A stretch of 64,000 nt of DNA from NCBI GenBank assembly GCA_030035585.1, contig CM057482.1:57168828-57232827 (forward strand). The letters are read 5' to 3'. The position numbers and the translations under genes are program-made. This document shows, in pieces, positions 32,409 through 44,545 of the stretch (its first letter is position 1; every line of letters starts with the position of its first letter). The notes under the pieces are model-generated. The model was not told the origin of the DNA. It did not search any database and saw nothing but the letters and a program-made list of their open reading frames with translations. The stretch comes from Dugong dugon (Eukaryota; Chordata; Mammalia; Sirenia; Dugongidae).

Positions 32409-33942
32409 TTCCAGGCAACATGGGGCTATAGGCAGAAGTACCATGCCATCTCTCCACAGTAAAGATCTAAAAAACTAAGCCAAACACAGAAAATGGCAAT
32501 CCTGAAACCCTAAACATGAAATGAAGACATAAAGAACTCAGCCAAGCACCAAATGGAATAAGAAACTGACAGAGAACAGAGAGCGAGGAGAGATACATGC
32601 AGAGGTCCCCTCTCAGCTAACACAGCACGGATCTGCCATGTTGGACTCCTATCAGAGGTCAGCGAACAGGGGGTACAAGAAAGCAGCTTCATGGAGCTTC
32701 CAGCAGGAGACAGAACAATCAGTAACCAGTGATATTTGCTTTCCCTCCTCCCACCCTTCTTCACCCCCACTAGGCCTCCTGTGCTCCCTGAGGCCAGTGT
32801 CTTGGCCGGGAAGCACCACCTTCACCCCGGTGTCACTTGGATTCCACCAACCCGCACCAGTCGGCTCCCTAAGTGCCATTTGCTGGCTACTGCTGTTGCT
32901 TTTTTTCCACTTCTTTGGATTTCTTTCTTACCTCTCACCACCTACTCCTCCCTTCTCTCAAATACCTGGCTCAGTGTGCCATCTTTGCTTCTTCCTGGGG
33001 GGCTGGGGGGCACTGCTCAGATGTGAGACTGCTTCCCAGCCCATGCTGACACACTAGTGGGATCCCGGGGCTTTTTTTGTTTGTTTGTCTGAGTTGTTTG
33101 TTTGTTTGTTTTCTTTTTCTTTTCTCAAATTGGGAGCCCATCCTGGCCGGGCAGTGCTGCGCAGTTTGGGACCTACCCCCTCAGTTTGCACAGATGCGTA
33201 GAGGGATCCCCAAGAGCGTTTTGTTTTTCTTGCTTTTTGGGGAGGCTTTTTTCCTGTTTTTTCTTTGGGGGTTTTTCTTGTTCTTTTTTAAATTTCTTTA
33301 TTTTGTTTTCCCTCTTTTTCCCATTTTTTCTTTCTTTATTACTCAGTTTGTCATCTCTCAATACTTTCCTACTCTTCCTGTCCCCTGAATACCTGGCACT
33401 GAGTGACACTTATACCCCTTCTAGCAAGGTTGTACTTCACAGCCTGGAAGCAACTTCCCCAGACCTTGCAGCCGCACGAGAGGGATCCCTTGGAGCTTTG
33501 CTTTTCTTCTTTCTTTCTAATTTTTATTTATTTATTGACTTTTCTTTTTTTTTTATTCTTATTCTTTTTTTTTTTTTTTCCATTTCATAGTCTCTCATCT
33601 CTCCACTCCAAGGGCAAGCTCCCCTAGGACTCTTTTTGGCTTGTTTGTATGTTTTTAGCTCTCCTTCCTCTCTCTTCTCTCCCATACCCATCTTAACTCC
33701 ACACATCACAGTTTCCCCCCTCCATCCTGCCTAACTTGCACTGTGTGCTAAACATCACACCACCAAGCAGCCCAACCATGTCCTACTGGAACCTGCCCTG
33801 CACTGATTACTGATTCACCCTGGTGGCCATAGTAATTGCCACAAATAACTCATTCCAGCAACTCCTCTTCAGCTAGACCTGTCCTGCTGTAACATATCTG
33901 AGCGACTGACCCTGCCAATTGGAGAAGGAGGCAAAAAGTATC

Positions 33943-35117
33943 ATGCCCAAAGATGAGCAAACAACAAAGAACACACAACCTGCCTGCACAGACATAGCCA
34001 AATAAAACAAAAAAGCAGAACGAAACAAACATCCACCATCAATAAACGAGGAAAATAACTACCAAATGCCCCAAAGATGGCAGACAATATCAAAACATTT
34101 TCAAAAACAGGACAGGACGGTTCCAGTATGCGTCCAAATTAAACACCAGATGACTTTCCAGTAGAACAAAAGGCATTAGAACTACCTGATAGGGAATTCA
34201 AATTTCTAATATTCATAGCTATCTAAGAGTTGAAGCAAAAAGCAGACAAAAATGAGGAAAAAATAAACAAACTCATGGAAAAGGCAGACAAATTCATGGA
34301 AAATACAGACAAAAAAAATGGAAGACTTCAGGAAAATAATGCAGGAACAAAATGCCAAAATAAATTCACAACTAGAAATCATACAAAAACAACAATTAGA
34401 AATCCAAAGATAAACAACAAGATTCAGAAATGGACAGTGTCATAGAAGGGCTGAGGAGCAAGTTGGAAACGATGGAAGATAGGATCAGTGAAATTGAAGA
34501 CAAACACTTGGCTACAACTCAGAGGAAAAATCAGAAAAAATAAAAAGGAAAAATGAAGAGACCCTGAGAATTATGTGGGATAAAATCAAAAGCAAAAATT
34601 TGTGAGTGATTGGCATTCCAGAACACAGGGAGAAAACAAAACACAGAGAGGACCATTGTAGAACTGCTGACAGAAAACTTCCCCAATATCATGAAAGACG
34701 AAAAGCTGACCATCCAAGAAGCTCGACAACCCCATATAGGATAGACCCCAAAAGAAAATCCCCAAGGCATATCATAATCACATTCGTCAAAACCAAAGAC
34801 AAAGAATCCTGAGAGCAGCTCTAGAAAAACAAAAAGTCACATACAGAGGAGAAACAATAAGACTAAGCTCAGATTATTCAGCAGAAAGCATGCAGGCAAG
34901 AAGGTAATGGGATGACATATATAAAATCTTGAAAGAGAAAAATTGCCAGCCAAGAATAATATATCCTGCAATACTCTTGTTTAAATATGATTCTGAAATT
35001 AGGTCATTTCCAGATAAACAAAAATTAAGGGACTATGTAAAAACCAAACCAAACTTACAAGAATTATTAAAAGGACAGCTTCAATCTGAGAAAAACAACA
35101 TCAGCTCACAGGCTGAA
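33943..35117 (+). pseudogene. L1-B ORF1 remnant
   Basis: Collinear with L1-A ORF1. The readable segments are a coiled-coil part (34230-34445), the NPETLRIMWD-like region around 34560 and the C-terminal block CQPRIIYPAI...PDKQKLRDYV (34929-35156). It has several frameshifts and stops. Confidence 0.8.
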
Positions 35118-35562
35118 TCTAGGACTAAGGATCATACCAGCCAGACACTAAACTAGGAAATGAACTCCCAAGGATTATCCAAAACCAAAAGAAATACAAC
35201 AGGGAATCAGAGCAATTAATCTGTAAATGACAACAACATCATAACAGTAAAAAAGGCAATAAACAGTGTAAGAATAGAAGCTTCTAACAGAGAGGAAGGC
35301 AAGTTGATACCAAGTAATAACAGACTGCTTCATACTTAGAAAGGTAAGGGTAAATTTCACGGTAACCACAAAGAAAGCTAACCAACTTAATCATCAAAAT
35401 AAAGAGGAAAAACAAAGTCTCAATAAAAACAAAACCTACAAAAACAAAAGAAATGAAAAAAAAAAACAAGCAAAAGGAATTTAGCACAGGAGAGTAAGAG
35501 GAACAAAGAAAAACTCAGCACCACAAAAAAAAGCACTAACGAATCAAAAACACTGGATATAA

Positions 35563-35999
35563 CAAACGTTGGAGAGGCTGCGGAGAGTTCGACTCTTATT
35601 CACTGCTGGTGGGAATGCATAATGATACAACCATTCTGGAAAATGATACAGTGATTCCTTAGAAAGCTAGAAATAGAAATACCATACAATCCAGCAATCC
35701 CACTCCTAGGAATATATCCTAGAGAAATAAGAGCTGTCACACGAATAGACATATGCACACCCATGTTCACTGCAGCACTGTTCACAATAGCAAAAAGATG
35801 GAAACAACCTAGATGTCCATCAACAGATGAATGGGTAAACAAACTATGGTACATACACACAATGGAGTATTATGCAATGATAAAGAACAATGACGAATCT
35901 GTGAAGCATCTCATAACACAGATGAAACTGGAGGACATTACGCTGAGTGAAATAAGTCAATCACAAAAGGACAAATATTGTATGAGACCTCTACTGTAA
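35563..35999 (+). pseudogene. L1-B ORF2 C-terminal tail only
   Basis: Only the last part of ORF2 remains: the cysteine-rich region and the AALFTIAKRWKQPRCPS and LWYIHTMEYYAMIKNN blocks (35763-35999). Endonuclease and polymerase domains are absent, so the element could not mobilise itself. Confidence 0.88.
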
Positions 36000-36937
36000 A
36001 AACTCATGAAAAAGTTTACGCACAAAAAGTAACAATCTTTGTTGGTTACAAGGGATGGGAGGGGTGGGGGGAAATACTAAATAGACAATAGATAAGTGGT
36101 AACTTTGGTGAAGGGTAAGACAGTACACAATACTGGGGAAGCCAATACAAACTTGTGCAAGCAAAGGTCATGAAATCTCCATAGATACATCCAAACTCCC
36201 TGAGGGACTGAATTGCTGGGTGAAGGGCTGTGGGGACCATGGTCTTGGGGAACATCTAGCTCAATTGGCATAACACAGTTTATAAAGACAACGTTCTGCC
36301 TTCTGTCTTGGTGAGTAGCATCTGTAGTCTTAAAAGCATGTGAGCAGCCATCTAAGATACTCCACTGGTCTCACCCCGTCGGGAGCAAGGGAGAATGAAG
36401 AGAACACGAGACAAGGAAAAGATAAGTCCAGAGGACTAACAGACCACAGCTACCATGGCTTCCACCAGACTGAGTCCGATATAGCTAGATGGTGCCCAGC
36501 TACCACCACTGACTGCTCTGACTGAGATCACAACTAAGGGTCCTGGACAGAGCTGGAGAAGGATGTAGAACAAAATTCTAACACACAAAAAAGGACCAGA
36601 TTTACTGGCCTGACAAAGACTGGAGAAACCCCCAGAATATGGCCCCCATACACCCTTTTAGCTCAGTGGTGAAGTCGTTCCTGAGGTTCGCCGTTCAGCC
36701 AGGGATTGGACATCCCCATAAAACAAAACTGGACTAATGAGACACAGCAGTCCAGGGTCAAGGACTAGAAGGCAGGAGGGGACAGGAAAGCTTGTGATAG
36801 GGAGCCTGAGGTTGAGAAAGGACAGTGTTGACATGTCATGGGGTTGTTAACCATTGTCATAGGTCAATATGTGTACTATCTGTTTAATGAGAAACTATTC
36901 TGTTCTGTAAAACTTCATCTAAAGTACAAAAAAAAAG

Positions 36938-37165
36938 AATTATCTATGTGAGATCAAATTGACAACAGCAACTCTAAAGGTTTGATGGGAAGCCTAGGGG
37001 GCAATGAGTTGAAGATAATGGTGATGGAATAATTTGGAAAAGGATAGTGAGAATAGCAGCACAACTGGAAGAATGTAATCAATGTCACTGAATTGTATAT
37101 GTAAAAATTTTTGAAATGGTGTATCTTTGGCTATGTATATTTTCACCAAAAAACAAAAAAGGTAC
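36938..37165 (+). repeat. Intervening block between two L1 3' ends
   Basis: It contains GATGGGAAGCCTAGGGGG, ATCAATGTCACTGAATTG and GTATATTTTCACC, resembling an old L1M-type 3' terminus. It sits between the weak poly(A) of L1-B and a second copy of the L1-A/B-type 3' end (37166-37308). Confidence 0.55.
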
Positions 37166-37308
37166 TCTAAGTTCAAGAAGGGACAGTGTTGACATGTTTG
37201 GGGTTGTTAACCAATGTCATAAAACAGTATGCGTACTGACTCTGTAATGAGAAACTATTCTGTAAACTTTCACCTAAAGTACAATAAAAATAAATAAATA
37301 AATAAATA

Positions 37309-38017
37309 AACAACCTACAGACTGGGGAAAAATTTTTGGCTATGCCAAATCTGATCAGCGTCTAAATCTCTAAAATCTACAAGATACTGCAAAACCTCAA
37401 CAACAAAAAGGCAAATAACCCAGTTTAAAAATGGGGTAAGGATATGTACAGGCACTTCGCCAAAGAAGATATTCTGGCAGCTAACAGACACATGAAGAAA
37501 CGCTCATGATCATTAGTCATTAGAGAAATGCCAATCAAAACTACAATGAGATATAATCTCACCCCAACGAGGCTAGCATTAATCAAAAAAAACACAAAAT
37601 AATAAATGCTGGAGAGGTTGTAGAGAGACTGGAACACTTAACACAATGTTGGCGGGAATGTAAAATTGTATAACCACATTGGAAATCGATTTGGCACTTC
37701 CTTAAAAAGCTATCCCGCTCCTTGGAATATATCCTAGAGAAATAAGAGCCATCACACGAATAGATATATACACACCCATGTTCATTGCAGCACTGTTCAC
37801 AATAGCAAAAAGATGGAAACCACCTAGGTGCCCATCAACAGAAAAATGGATTAACAAATTATGGTATATCCACACAATGGAATACTACGCAATGATAAGG
37901 AACAATAATGAAGCTGTGAAACATAATATAACATGGAGAAAGCTGGAGGTCATTATGCTGAGTGAATTTAGTCAGTCACAAAAGCACAAATATTGTATAA
38001 GACGAATATTATAAGAA
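37309..38017 (+). pseudogene. L1-C ORF2 C-terminus, after L1-B
   Basis: It resumes ORF2 at ACCTACAGACTGGGG and ends with the AALFTIAKRWKPPRCPS and QKHKYCIRRIL segments (37778-38014). Deletions remove part of the cysteine-rich region near 37705. Confidence 0.85.
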
Positions 38018-38995
38018 CTCAAGAAAAGGTTTAAACACAGAAGAAAACATTCTTTGATGCTTACCAGGGTGGGGAGGGAAGGTGAGTGTTATTTACTAAC
38101 TAGATAAGAATTACTAGTAGATAAGAATTATCTTAGGTGAAGGGAAGGACAGCACACACTACAGGGGAAGTCAGCACAACTGGACTAAACCAAAGCTAAG
38201 AAGTTTCCTGAATACAATCAAACACTTTGAGAGACAGAGTAGCAGGGGTAGGGGTCTGGGGACCATGCTTTCAGGGGGCTTCTAGGTAAATCTGCTTAAC
38301 AAAGCTGATTAAGAAAATGTTCTGCATCTTACTTTGGTGAGTGGTGTCTGGGGTCTTAAAACCTTCCAAGTGGTTATCTAAGATCCATCAATAGTCCCAA
38401 CCACCTGGAGTAAAGGAGAATGAAGAACACCAAAGACACAAGGAAAGTAGTAGCCCAAGAGACAGAAAGGGACACATAAACCAGAGACTTCATCAGCCTG
38501 AGACCAGAAGAACTAGATGGTGTCCAGTTACCACCAATGACCGCCCTGACAGGGAACACAACAGACAGTACCGGATGGAGCAGGAGAAAGGTGGGGTGCA
38601 GAACTCAAATTCTAGTAAGAAGACCGACTTAATGGTCTGACTGAGACTGGAGGTGCCCTGGAAAACATGGCCCCTGGATTCTCTATCAGCCTAGAACTAA
38701 AAAATCTTTCAAGACCAACTCTTCAGACAGGGATTAGACTGGACTGTGGGACATAAAGTGATACTCATGAGGAGTGTGCCTCTTAGCTCAAGTAGATACA
38801 AGATACTAAAAGGGCAGCTTCTGTCCAGGGGTGATATGGGAAGGCAGAGAGGGTTAGAATCTGGTTGAATGGACATGAGGAATTAGGGGTGGAAAAGAGG
38901 GGTGTGCTGTCACAGTATGGAGAAAGTAATTAGAGTCACATAACAATGTATGTATAAATTTTTGTATGTGAAAAAATAAAAAATATACTTTAAAA
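38018..38995 (+). mobile_element. L1-C 3'UTR
   Basis: Shares with L1-E and the 49048-49679 insertion the blocks GGAGTAAAGGAGAATGAAG, TTAGCTCAAGTAGATACAAG and GTGTGCTGTCACAGTATG, and ends ATGTATAAATTTTTGTATG plus A-rich tail. Confidence 0.85.
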
Positions 38996-39000
38996 AAACT

Positions 39001-40930
39001 ACCAAAAAAAAAAAAAAAACCCAGGACCAGATGGCAAGACTGGAGAATTCTACCAAACATTCAGAGAAGAAATCAGTTCAAAAATATAGAAGAGGAAGGA
39101 ACGCTACCAAATTCCTACTGTGATGCCAACATAATCTTGATACCAAAACAAGGCAAAGAGAAAACTACAGACCAGTATCCCTTATGAACACAGATGCAAA
39201 AATTATCAACGAAATTCTAAGCCAACAGACTACAGCAACAGATCAAAAAAAATCATATGCCATGATCAAGTGGGATTCATATCAGGATTACAGTGGTGGT
39301 TCAACATCAGAAAATCAATCAGTGAAATCCACCACATAAATAAAACAAAGGAAAAGAACCACATGGTCATATTAATCGATCCAGAAAAGGCATTTGATAA
39401 AATTCAACACCCTTTCCTGATAAAAATTCTCAACGAAATAGAAGAGAAATTCCACAACATAATTAAGGGTATATATGAAAAACCAACAGCCAATATCATG
39501 CTCAATGGAGAAAGGCTGAGAACCTTCTCTCTGAGAACAGGAATGAGACATGATGCCCATTATCATCACTCTCATTCAACGTTGTACTGGAAGTCCTAGC
39601 CATAGCAATAAGACAAGAAAGAGAAATCAAATTGGAATAGAAGAAGTAAAATTATCACCAGTTTCAGGTGACATAATCCTATATATACCCACTGCCATTG
39701 AGTTGATTCTGACTCATAGCGACCCCATAGGGTTTCCAAGGCTGTAATCTCTGTGGAAGCTTACTGTCATATCTTTCTCCCTCAGAGCCACTGGTTGTTT
39801 CAAACCACGGACCTTTTGGTTAGCAGTCGATCACTGTAACAACTGCACCATAGAAGACCCTAAAAATTCCACAAGAAAACCGCTGGAATAAATAGAAGAA
39901 TTTATCAACGTTGCAGGATACAAGATCAACACACAAAAATCTGTGGGGTTCCTCTACACTAGCAAAGACTACTGTGAAAAAGAAATCAAGAAAAAAATAC
40001 CGTTTACAATAGCCCCCAAATCAATAAAATACCTAGGGATTAACCTAACCAGGGACATAAAAGACTTATAAAATGAAAATTATAAAACACTGCTACAAGA
40101 GACTAAAACAGACCTAGAAAAATGGAAAGACATTCAGTGCTCATGGATAGGAAAGTTTAATATAGTGAAAGTGTCAATACTACCTAAAGCCATCTACAGA
40201 TTCAATGCAATTCCAATACAAATCCCAACAACAATCTTTACTGAAACGGAAAAACTAATGACAAACTTCATATGGAAAGGAAAGAAACCTTAAACAGCCA
40301 AAGCAATCCTGAAGAAAAAGAACAAAGTAGGAGGCCTCACACACCCTGAAATCAAAACATACTATACAGCCACTGTAATCAAAACAGCCTGGTACTGGTT
40401 CAATGATAGACACATAGACCAGTGAAATAGAATAGAGAACTCAGAACTAAACCCAAACATATATGTATAACTGATTTTTTACAATAGGTCAAAGTTCATC
40501 CAGTGGGGCAGAGACAGTCTCTTTAATAAATGGTGCTGGCAAAACTGGATATCCACCTGCAGAAAATTGAAAGAGGACCCATAACTCATACCACACACAA
40601 AACTAACTCAAAATAGATCAAAAACCTAAACATCAAATCTAAAACCATAAAATCCTGGAAGAAAGCATAGGAAGAAAACTATGGGACCTAACCTTCTGTA
40701 AAAATAGGATTAACAAGCATTACAACAAGAGCACCAGTAGAAGACAAAATAGATAAATGGGATCACATCAAAATTATAAACTTCTGCTCCTCAAAAGACA
40801 TTATCAAAAGAGTAAAAAGAGAACCTACAGACTGGGAAAAATATCTTCAGAAAAGACATATCAGATAAGGGTCTAATTTCCAAAATTTATAGAAAACTTC
40901 AACAACTCAACAACAAAAAGACAAACAGCA
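39001..40930 (+). pseudogene. L1-D ORF2, reverse transcriptase part
   Basis: It begins at the PGPDG-type codons just after an A run and continues through [20 protein letters not shown] sequence (39270-39599). The catalytic FADD box is destroyed: the corresponding codons read PVSGDIIL at about 39658, and a SINE is inserted right after. The thumb and connection continue at 39860-40930. Confidence 0.82.
39688..39860 (-). repeat. AfroSINE, antisense, inside L1-D ORF2
   Basis: CCACTGCCATTGAGTTGATTCTGACTC (tail complement), GGTTTCCAAGGCTGTAATC, CGGACCTTTTGGTTAGCAG and a head complement near AACTGCACCATAG. Confidence 0.9.
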
Positions 40931-42190
40931 GGGCAGGGCCAAGATGGCGGAGTAGTCAGATGCTTCCGGTGGTCCCTCTTACAACAAAGACCCAAAAAAA
41001 TAAGTGAATTGATTATATATGACAATCTAGGAGCCCTGAACATCAAAGGTGAAGTTGAGGAATCCAACTGATGGACAGGGGAAGGGAGAGATGGTTCGGA
41101 AGCAGCAAGGAGTTGCCAGGCCTGACCCAGCAGGAGCCTGAGCCCTTCAGGGCAGATCAGTTCCTGTGCATGGTGAGGTGAGCAGTGGCTCTCGGGAGGC
41201 GTTTTCCACATTGGGAGAGGCCAAACGCAGAGAGTCTACTCGGCCATCCAGAACCAGTGAAAAGCGGCACTCAAGTGGCTAAAGATAAGTACTTACGTCT
41301 GGCCTACCACACGGATCAAAACACCCCTCTTTGGGAAAAATTCTCTCCCATTTACTTCCCCACTCCCTGCTCTGCACTGGGTCTGGGACAGCTTCAGCAA
41401 CTCCCAAGTCCCCTGGGCCAGAACTAGGACCTGTCATGCGCCCTGAGCCATTCTCCCAGCCTTGGAGAGGGAAAAAATTAACAAACGGGGAAAAAATAAT
41501 CTGCCGGCTCCCTTAAGCCAGGAACTCAGAGTAGGCACAGCTCCTTTGCCTAGGCACAGGCATAAGGAGTCCACGGACTTTGAGTGCCTTTCCCCCTGCA
41601 TACTCTTGTGAGGGCCCATTTCAACAGCGTAGGCCCTCATTACCATAGTACAACAGCGTATATACCTGAAGCCTAACATCAACTGTTTCAGCTGTGAAGT
41701 GGCAGGTTTGTGACATTTGACATTGCTCTGCCCATTAAGCAGGGTCTTCACCTACCCACATCAGAGGCCTGAGGACAGGAGGCACCACCCACACCATCTA
41801 GCCACCTGCAACAGGGGCCAAAGAATAAGTTGTGCCCCCCAATCCTTACAGCCAACAGCACTGGGTGCTCATAGTCTGGCTGCAAAACCCACCCACCTAC
41901 ATGCTCTGGGGAACAGGGACATGCTTTCCTCCTGGTCACTCAGGGGCGGCCATTGGCTTAAGTATATACATGAGATTAAATGTGCAGCTCCTGTCCGGAG
42001 ATGCGATGAGAAGGCAGAGAGGGTCAGGAGTTGATTGAATGGACACAGGAAATCCGGGGTGGAAAGGAGTAGTGTGCTGTCACAGTATAGGAATAGCAAT
42101 TAGGGTCACATAACAATGTATGTATAAATTTTTGTATGAGAGACTAACTTAAATTGTAAACTTTCACTTAAAGTACAACAATAAAATAAA
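40931..42190 (+). mobile_element. L1-E: 5'UTR joined to 3'UTR, no ORFs
   Basis: 40931-41953 is collinear with the L1-C 5'UTR, including CAAGATGGC at 40940-40948. At about 41953 it passes directly into the L1-C-type 3'UTR (TTAAGTATATACATGAG, then GTGTGCTGTCACAGTATAG) and ends in an A-rich tail at 42178-42193. Both ORFs are missing. The flanks AAAAAGACAAACA and AAAGACAAAAATACAAAC look like a target duplication, and ORF2 of L1-D continues across it. Confidence 0.82.
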
Positions 42191-42194
42191 ATAA

Positions 42195-42840
42195 AGACAA
42201 AAATACAAACAACCCTGTTATAAAATGGGCAAAGGTCGTGAATGGAACCTTCACCAAAGAAGACATCCAAGCACCCAACAAACACATGAAAAGATGCTCA
42301 CGATCATTAGCCATTAGAGAGATGCAAATCAAAACTACAGTGAGATACCATCTCACTCCTACTAGCAGTGATTAAAAAAACAGAAAACAACAAATGTTGT
42401 GAAGATGTGGGGAGATTGGAACCCTTATTCATTCCTGGTGGGACTGTAAAATCGTACAACCACTATGGAAAACAGTTTGGCGCCTCCTGAGAAAACTAGA
42501 CATAGAGCTACCTTAAAATCCAGCGATCCCCTTCCTAGAAATAAACCCTACAGACCAAAAACTACTGACACTTGACCAGACATATGCACTCCTATGTTCG
42601 TTGCAGCTTTATCCACAATAACGAAACAATGGAAACAACCCAAGCGCCCACCAGTGGAAGAATAGATAAGAAAATTGTGGTACATACCCACAATGGAATA
42701 CTATGCAACAATAAAGAACAATGTTGAGTCCAGGAAACATATTATAATATGGATGGACCTGGAGGGCATAACGCTAAGTGAAATAAGTCAAGCATATAAT
42801 GACAAATATTGTATGATCCCTCTTTTATAAGAAGACAAGA
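42195..42840 (+). pseudogene. L1-D ORF2 C-terminal part
   Basis: Collinear with L1-A 12030-12650: AAAGAAGACATCCAAG, CATTAGCCATTAGAGAGATG, the cysteine-rich region and the end block CACAATGGAATACTATGC. Multiple stops. Confidence 0.82.
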
Positions 42841-43030
42841 ACAGATGAATATAGAGAGACCATTACTTATTGGTGGTTACCAGGGAGAAGAGGGGAGAGA
42901 GGTAAGTACATTTTAGAACTTAGAGACTTGTTACTTTTGATGATGGGAAATCTGGCTCCAAGTGTAGAAAAAATTCATTTAAGGATATATAATTTTGCAA
43001 CAACAGTAATAGCAGCTAAAAAATACATGT

Positions 43031-43525
43031 TTGACTGAGTCCAGCACAACTATATGGTGCCTGGCTACCACCACCAACTGTTGTGACACGGATCACAATA
43101 GAGCGTCCTGGACAGAGCTGGAGAAAAATGGAGAACAAAATTTTAACTCACACACACAAAAAATGACCAGACTCACTGGTCTGACAAGAGACTGGAGAAA
43201 CCCCAAGAGTATGGCCCCCGGGGCACCCTTATAGCTCAGTAATGAAGTCACTCCTAATGTTCATCCTTCAGCCAAAGATAAGCTAGGCCCACAAAACAAA
43301 ACAAGAATAAATGGGCACACCAGCCCGGGGGCAAGAATGAGAAGGCAGGAAGGGGCAGGAAAGGGGCTGGTAATGGGGAACCGAAGGTTGAGAAGGGGAG
43401 AACGTTGACATGTCGTGGGATTGGCAACTAATGTCACAAAACAATATGTGTATTAATTGTTTAATGAGAAACTAGTTTGCTCTGTAAACCTTCATCTAAA
43501 GTACAATAAAAAAATTTTTTTAAAT
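43031..43525 (+). mobile_element. 5'-truncated L1 3' end in L1-D 3'UTR
   Basis: It starts abruptly at TTGACTGAGTCCAGCACAAC and follows the L1-A 3'UTR (for example GACAGAGCTGGAGAAAAATG and the terminal CATCTAAAGTACAATAAAAA). It splits the L1-D 3'UTR. The flanking A/T-rich bases are similar but a clean duplication is not clear. Confidence 0.65.
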
Positions 43526-44545
43526 AAAACATAATAAACAGATATGTGGACTTTATAAAGTAATATTACTATGATGAATTAATGGCATTAGCAAAAAATA
43601 TGTATTTGGTTATATAGAAACCTAAGTATGCATAGATATGTACAGAAAGGCATATATGAATAACTGTAGGCATATGTATATACGTGTTGATGTGCGCTGA
43701 GTATATTTTCAAGTATAAAGCAAAGCACATGGAGTACAGTTATGGATATTTCCTAGACACAACCAAACACCTCACAGGATTGGTCTACTGGATTGGATGG
43801 CTCAAGACCGTAGTCTCATAGGGCAACTTAGTCAATTGGCAATAGTCCATAAAGACAATGTTCTGCATCCTAGTTTGGCGAGTAGTGTTTGGGGTCTTAA
43901 AAGCTTGGGAGTGGCCATCTATGAAACAACTATTGGTCTCTACTCGTCCAGAGCTAAAGAGAAAGAAGGGAACCAAAGACTCAAAGAAGAAACCAATATA
44001 CAGAACCAATAGTCTATACAAACAACGATATCACCTACCTCAAGACCAGAAGAACTAGATGGTTTTCAGCTACCACTACCAAGTCTTCCATCCAGGGACC
44101 CAACAGATGGTCCCAGATAGAATGGGAGAAAAATGTAGAACAAAACTCAAATTCCTAAAAAAAGGCCAGACTTACGGGACCGGTAGAGACTATGAACTCC
44201 CAAGACTATCTAAGATACTTTTTAAATTTGGAACGCAAACTACTCTCAGAGGTCACCTTTCAGCAAATGACAGATTGACCCATGAAATAAATAATATCAC
44301 CTGTGAGTAATGTGCTTCTCAAAATAATCATCTAGATGAAACCAAAAAGTTAACATTTACCCTAGACCAAAGATGAGAAGGCCAGGGGGGACAGGGAAGC
44401 TAGATTAATGGAACCAGAACAACCAAAATGAAAATAATGAGAAGGCTGATACATTGTCACTGACCATTATGTATATAAATTGTTAAATGAGAACCTAATT
44501 TTCAGTGTAAACTCTCACAAAAAACACAATAAAATATTTTTTTAA

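Larger units (their letters stand above)
32409..37308 (+). mobile_element. L1-B: L1 lacking most of ORF2, nested in L1-C
   Basis: It has the 5'UTR (32409-33940), ORF1 remnant (33943-35117) and inter-ORF spacer of the L1-A lineage up to about 35545. It then jumps directly to the ORF2 C-terminus (GTTGGAGAGGCTGC, 35569) and the 3'UTR. Compared with L1-A about 3.3 kb, nearly all of ORF2, is missing. The 3' side is double: a first L1 end with a short A run at 36929-36937, about 230 bases of other sequence, then a second L1 end and an (AAAT)n tail at 37283-37308. The outer duplication encloses all of it. Confidence 0.85.
26520..38995 (+). mobile_element. L1-C: near full-length L1 nested in L1-D
   Basis: It has a 5'UTR (26520-27865), a long ORF1 (27866-28885), ORF2 (29321-32405 and 37309-about 38017) and a 3'UTR ending in A-rich sequence at 38960-38993. 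Excluding L1-B it is about 7.6 kb. The flanks AAAAAACAACT (left) and AAAAAACTACC (right) look like a target duplication in an A-rich stretch, and ORF2 of L1-D reads on across it (VIKKQLK / LPKKKNPGPDG-type). It belongs to a different 5'UTR and 3'UTR lineage from L1-A and L1-B. Confidence 0.9.
23330..44545 (+). mobile_element. L1-D: 5'-truncated L1 hosting several later insertions
   Basis: Its own sequence is in pieces: ORF1 fragments (23336-23522, 24131-24420), inter-ORF and ORF2 start (24806-26519), reverse transcriptase (39001-40930), ORF2 end (42190-42840) and 3'UTR (to about 44545, ending AATAAAATATTTTTTT). The gaps are filled by an LTR (23523-24130), AfroSINEs, L1-C (26520-38995), L1-E (40931-42190) and an L1 3' end (43031-43525). 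The frame joins correctly across each gap. Both ORFs are heavily mutated. Confidence 0.85.

Noticed and set aside
33077..33590. Phenylalanine/leucine-rich sense frames of 103 and 162 codons
   Set aside because: They are translations of T-rich tracts in the L1-B leader and look like membrane proteins only because of base composition.
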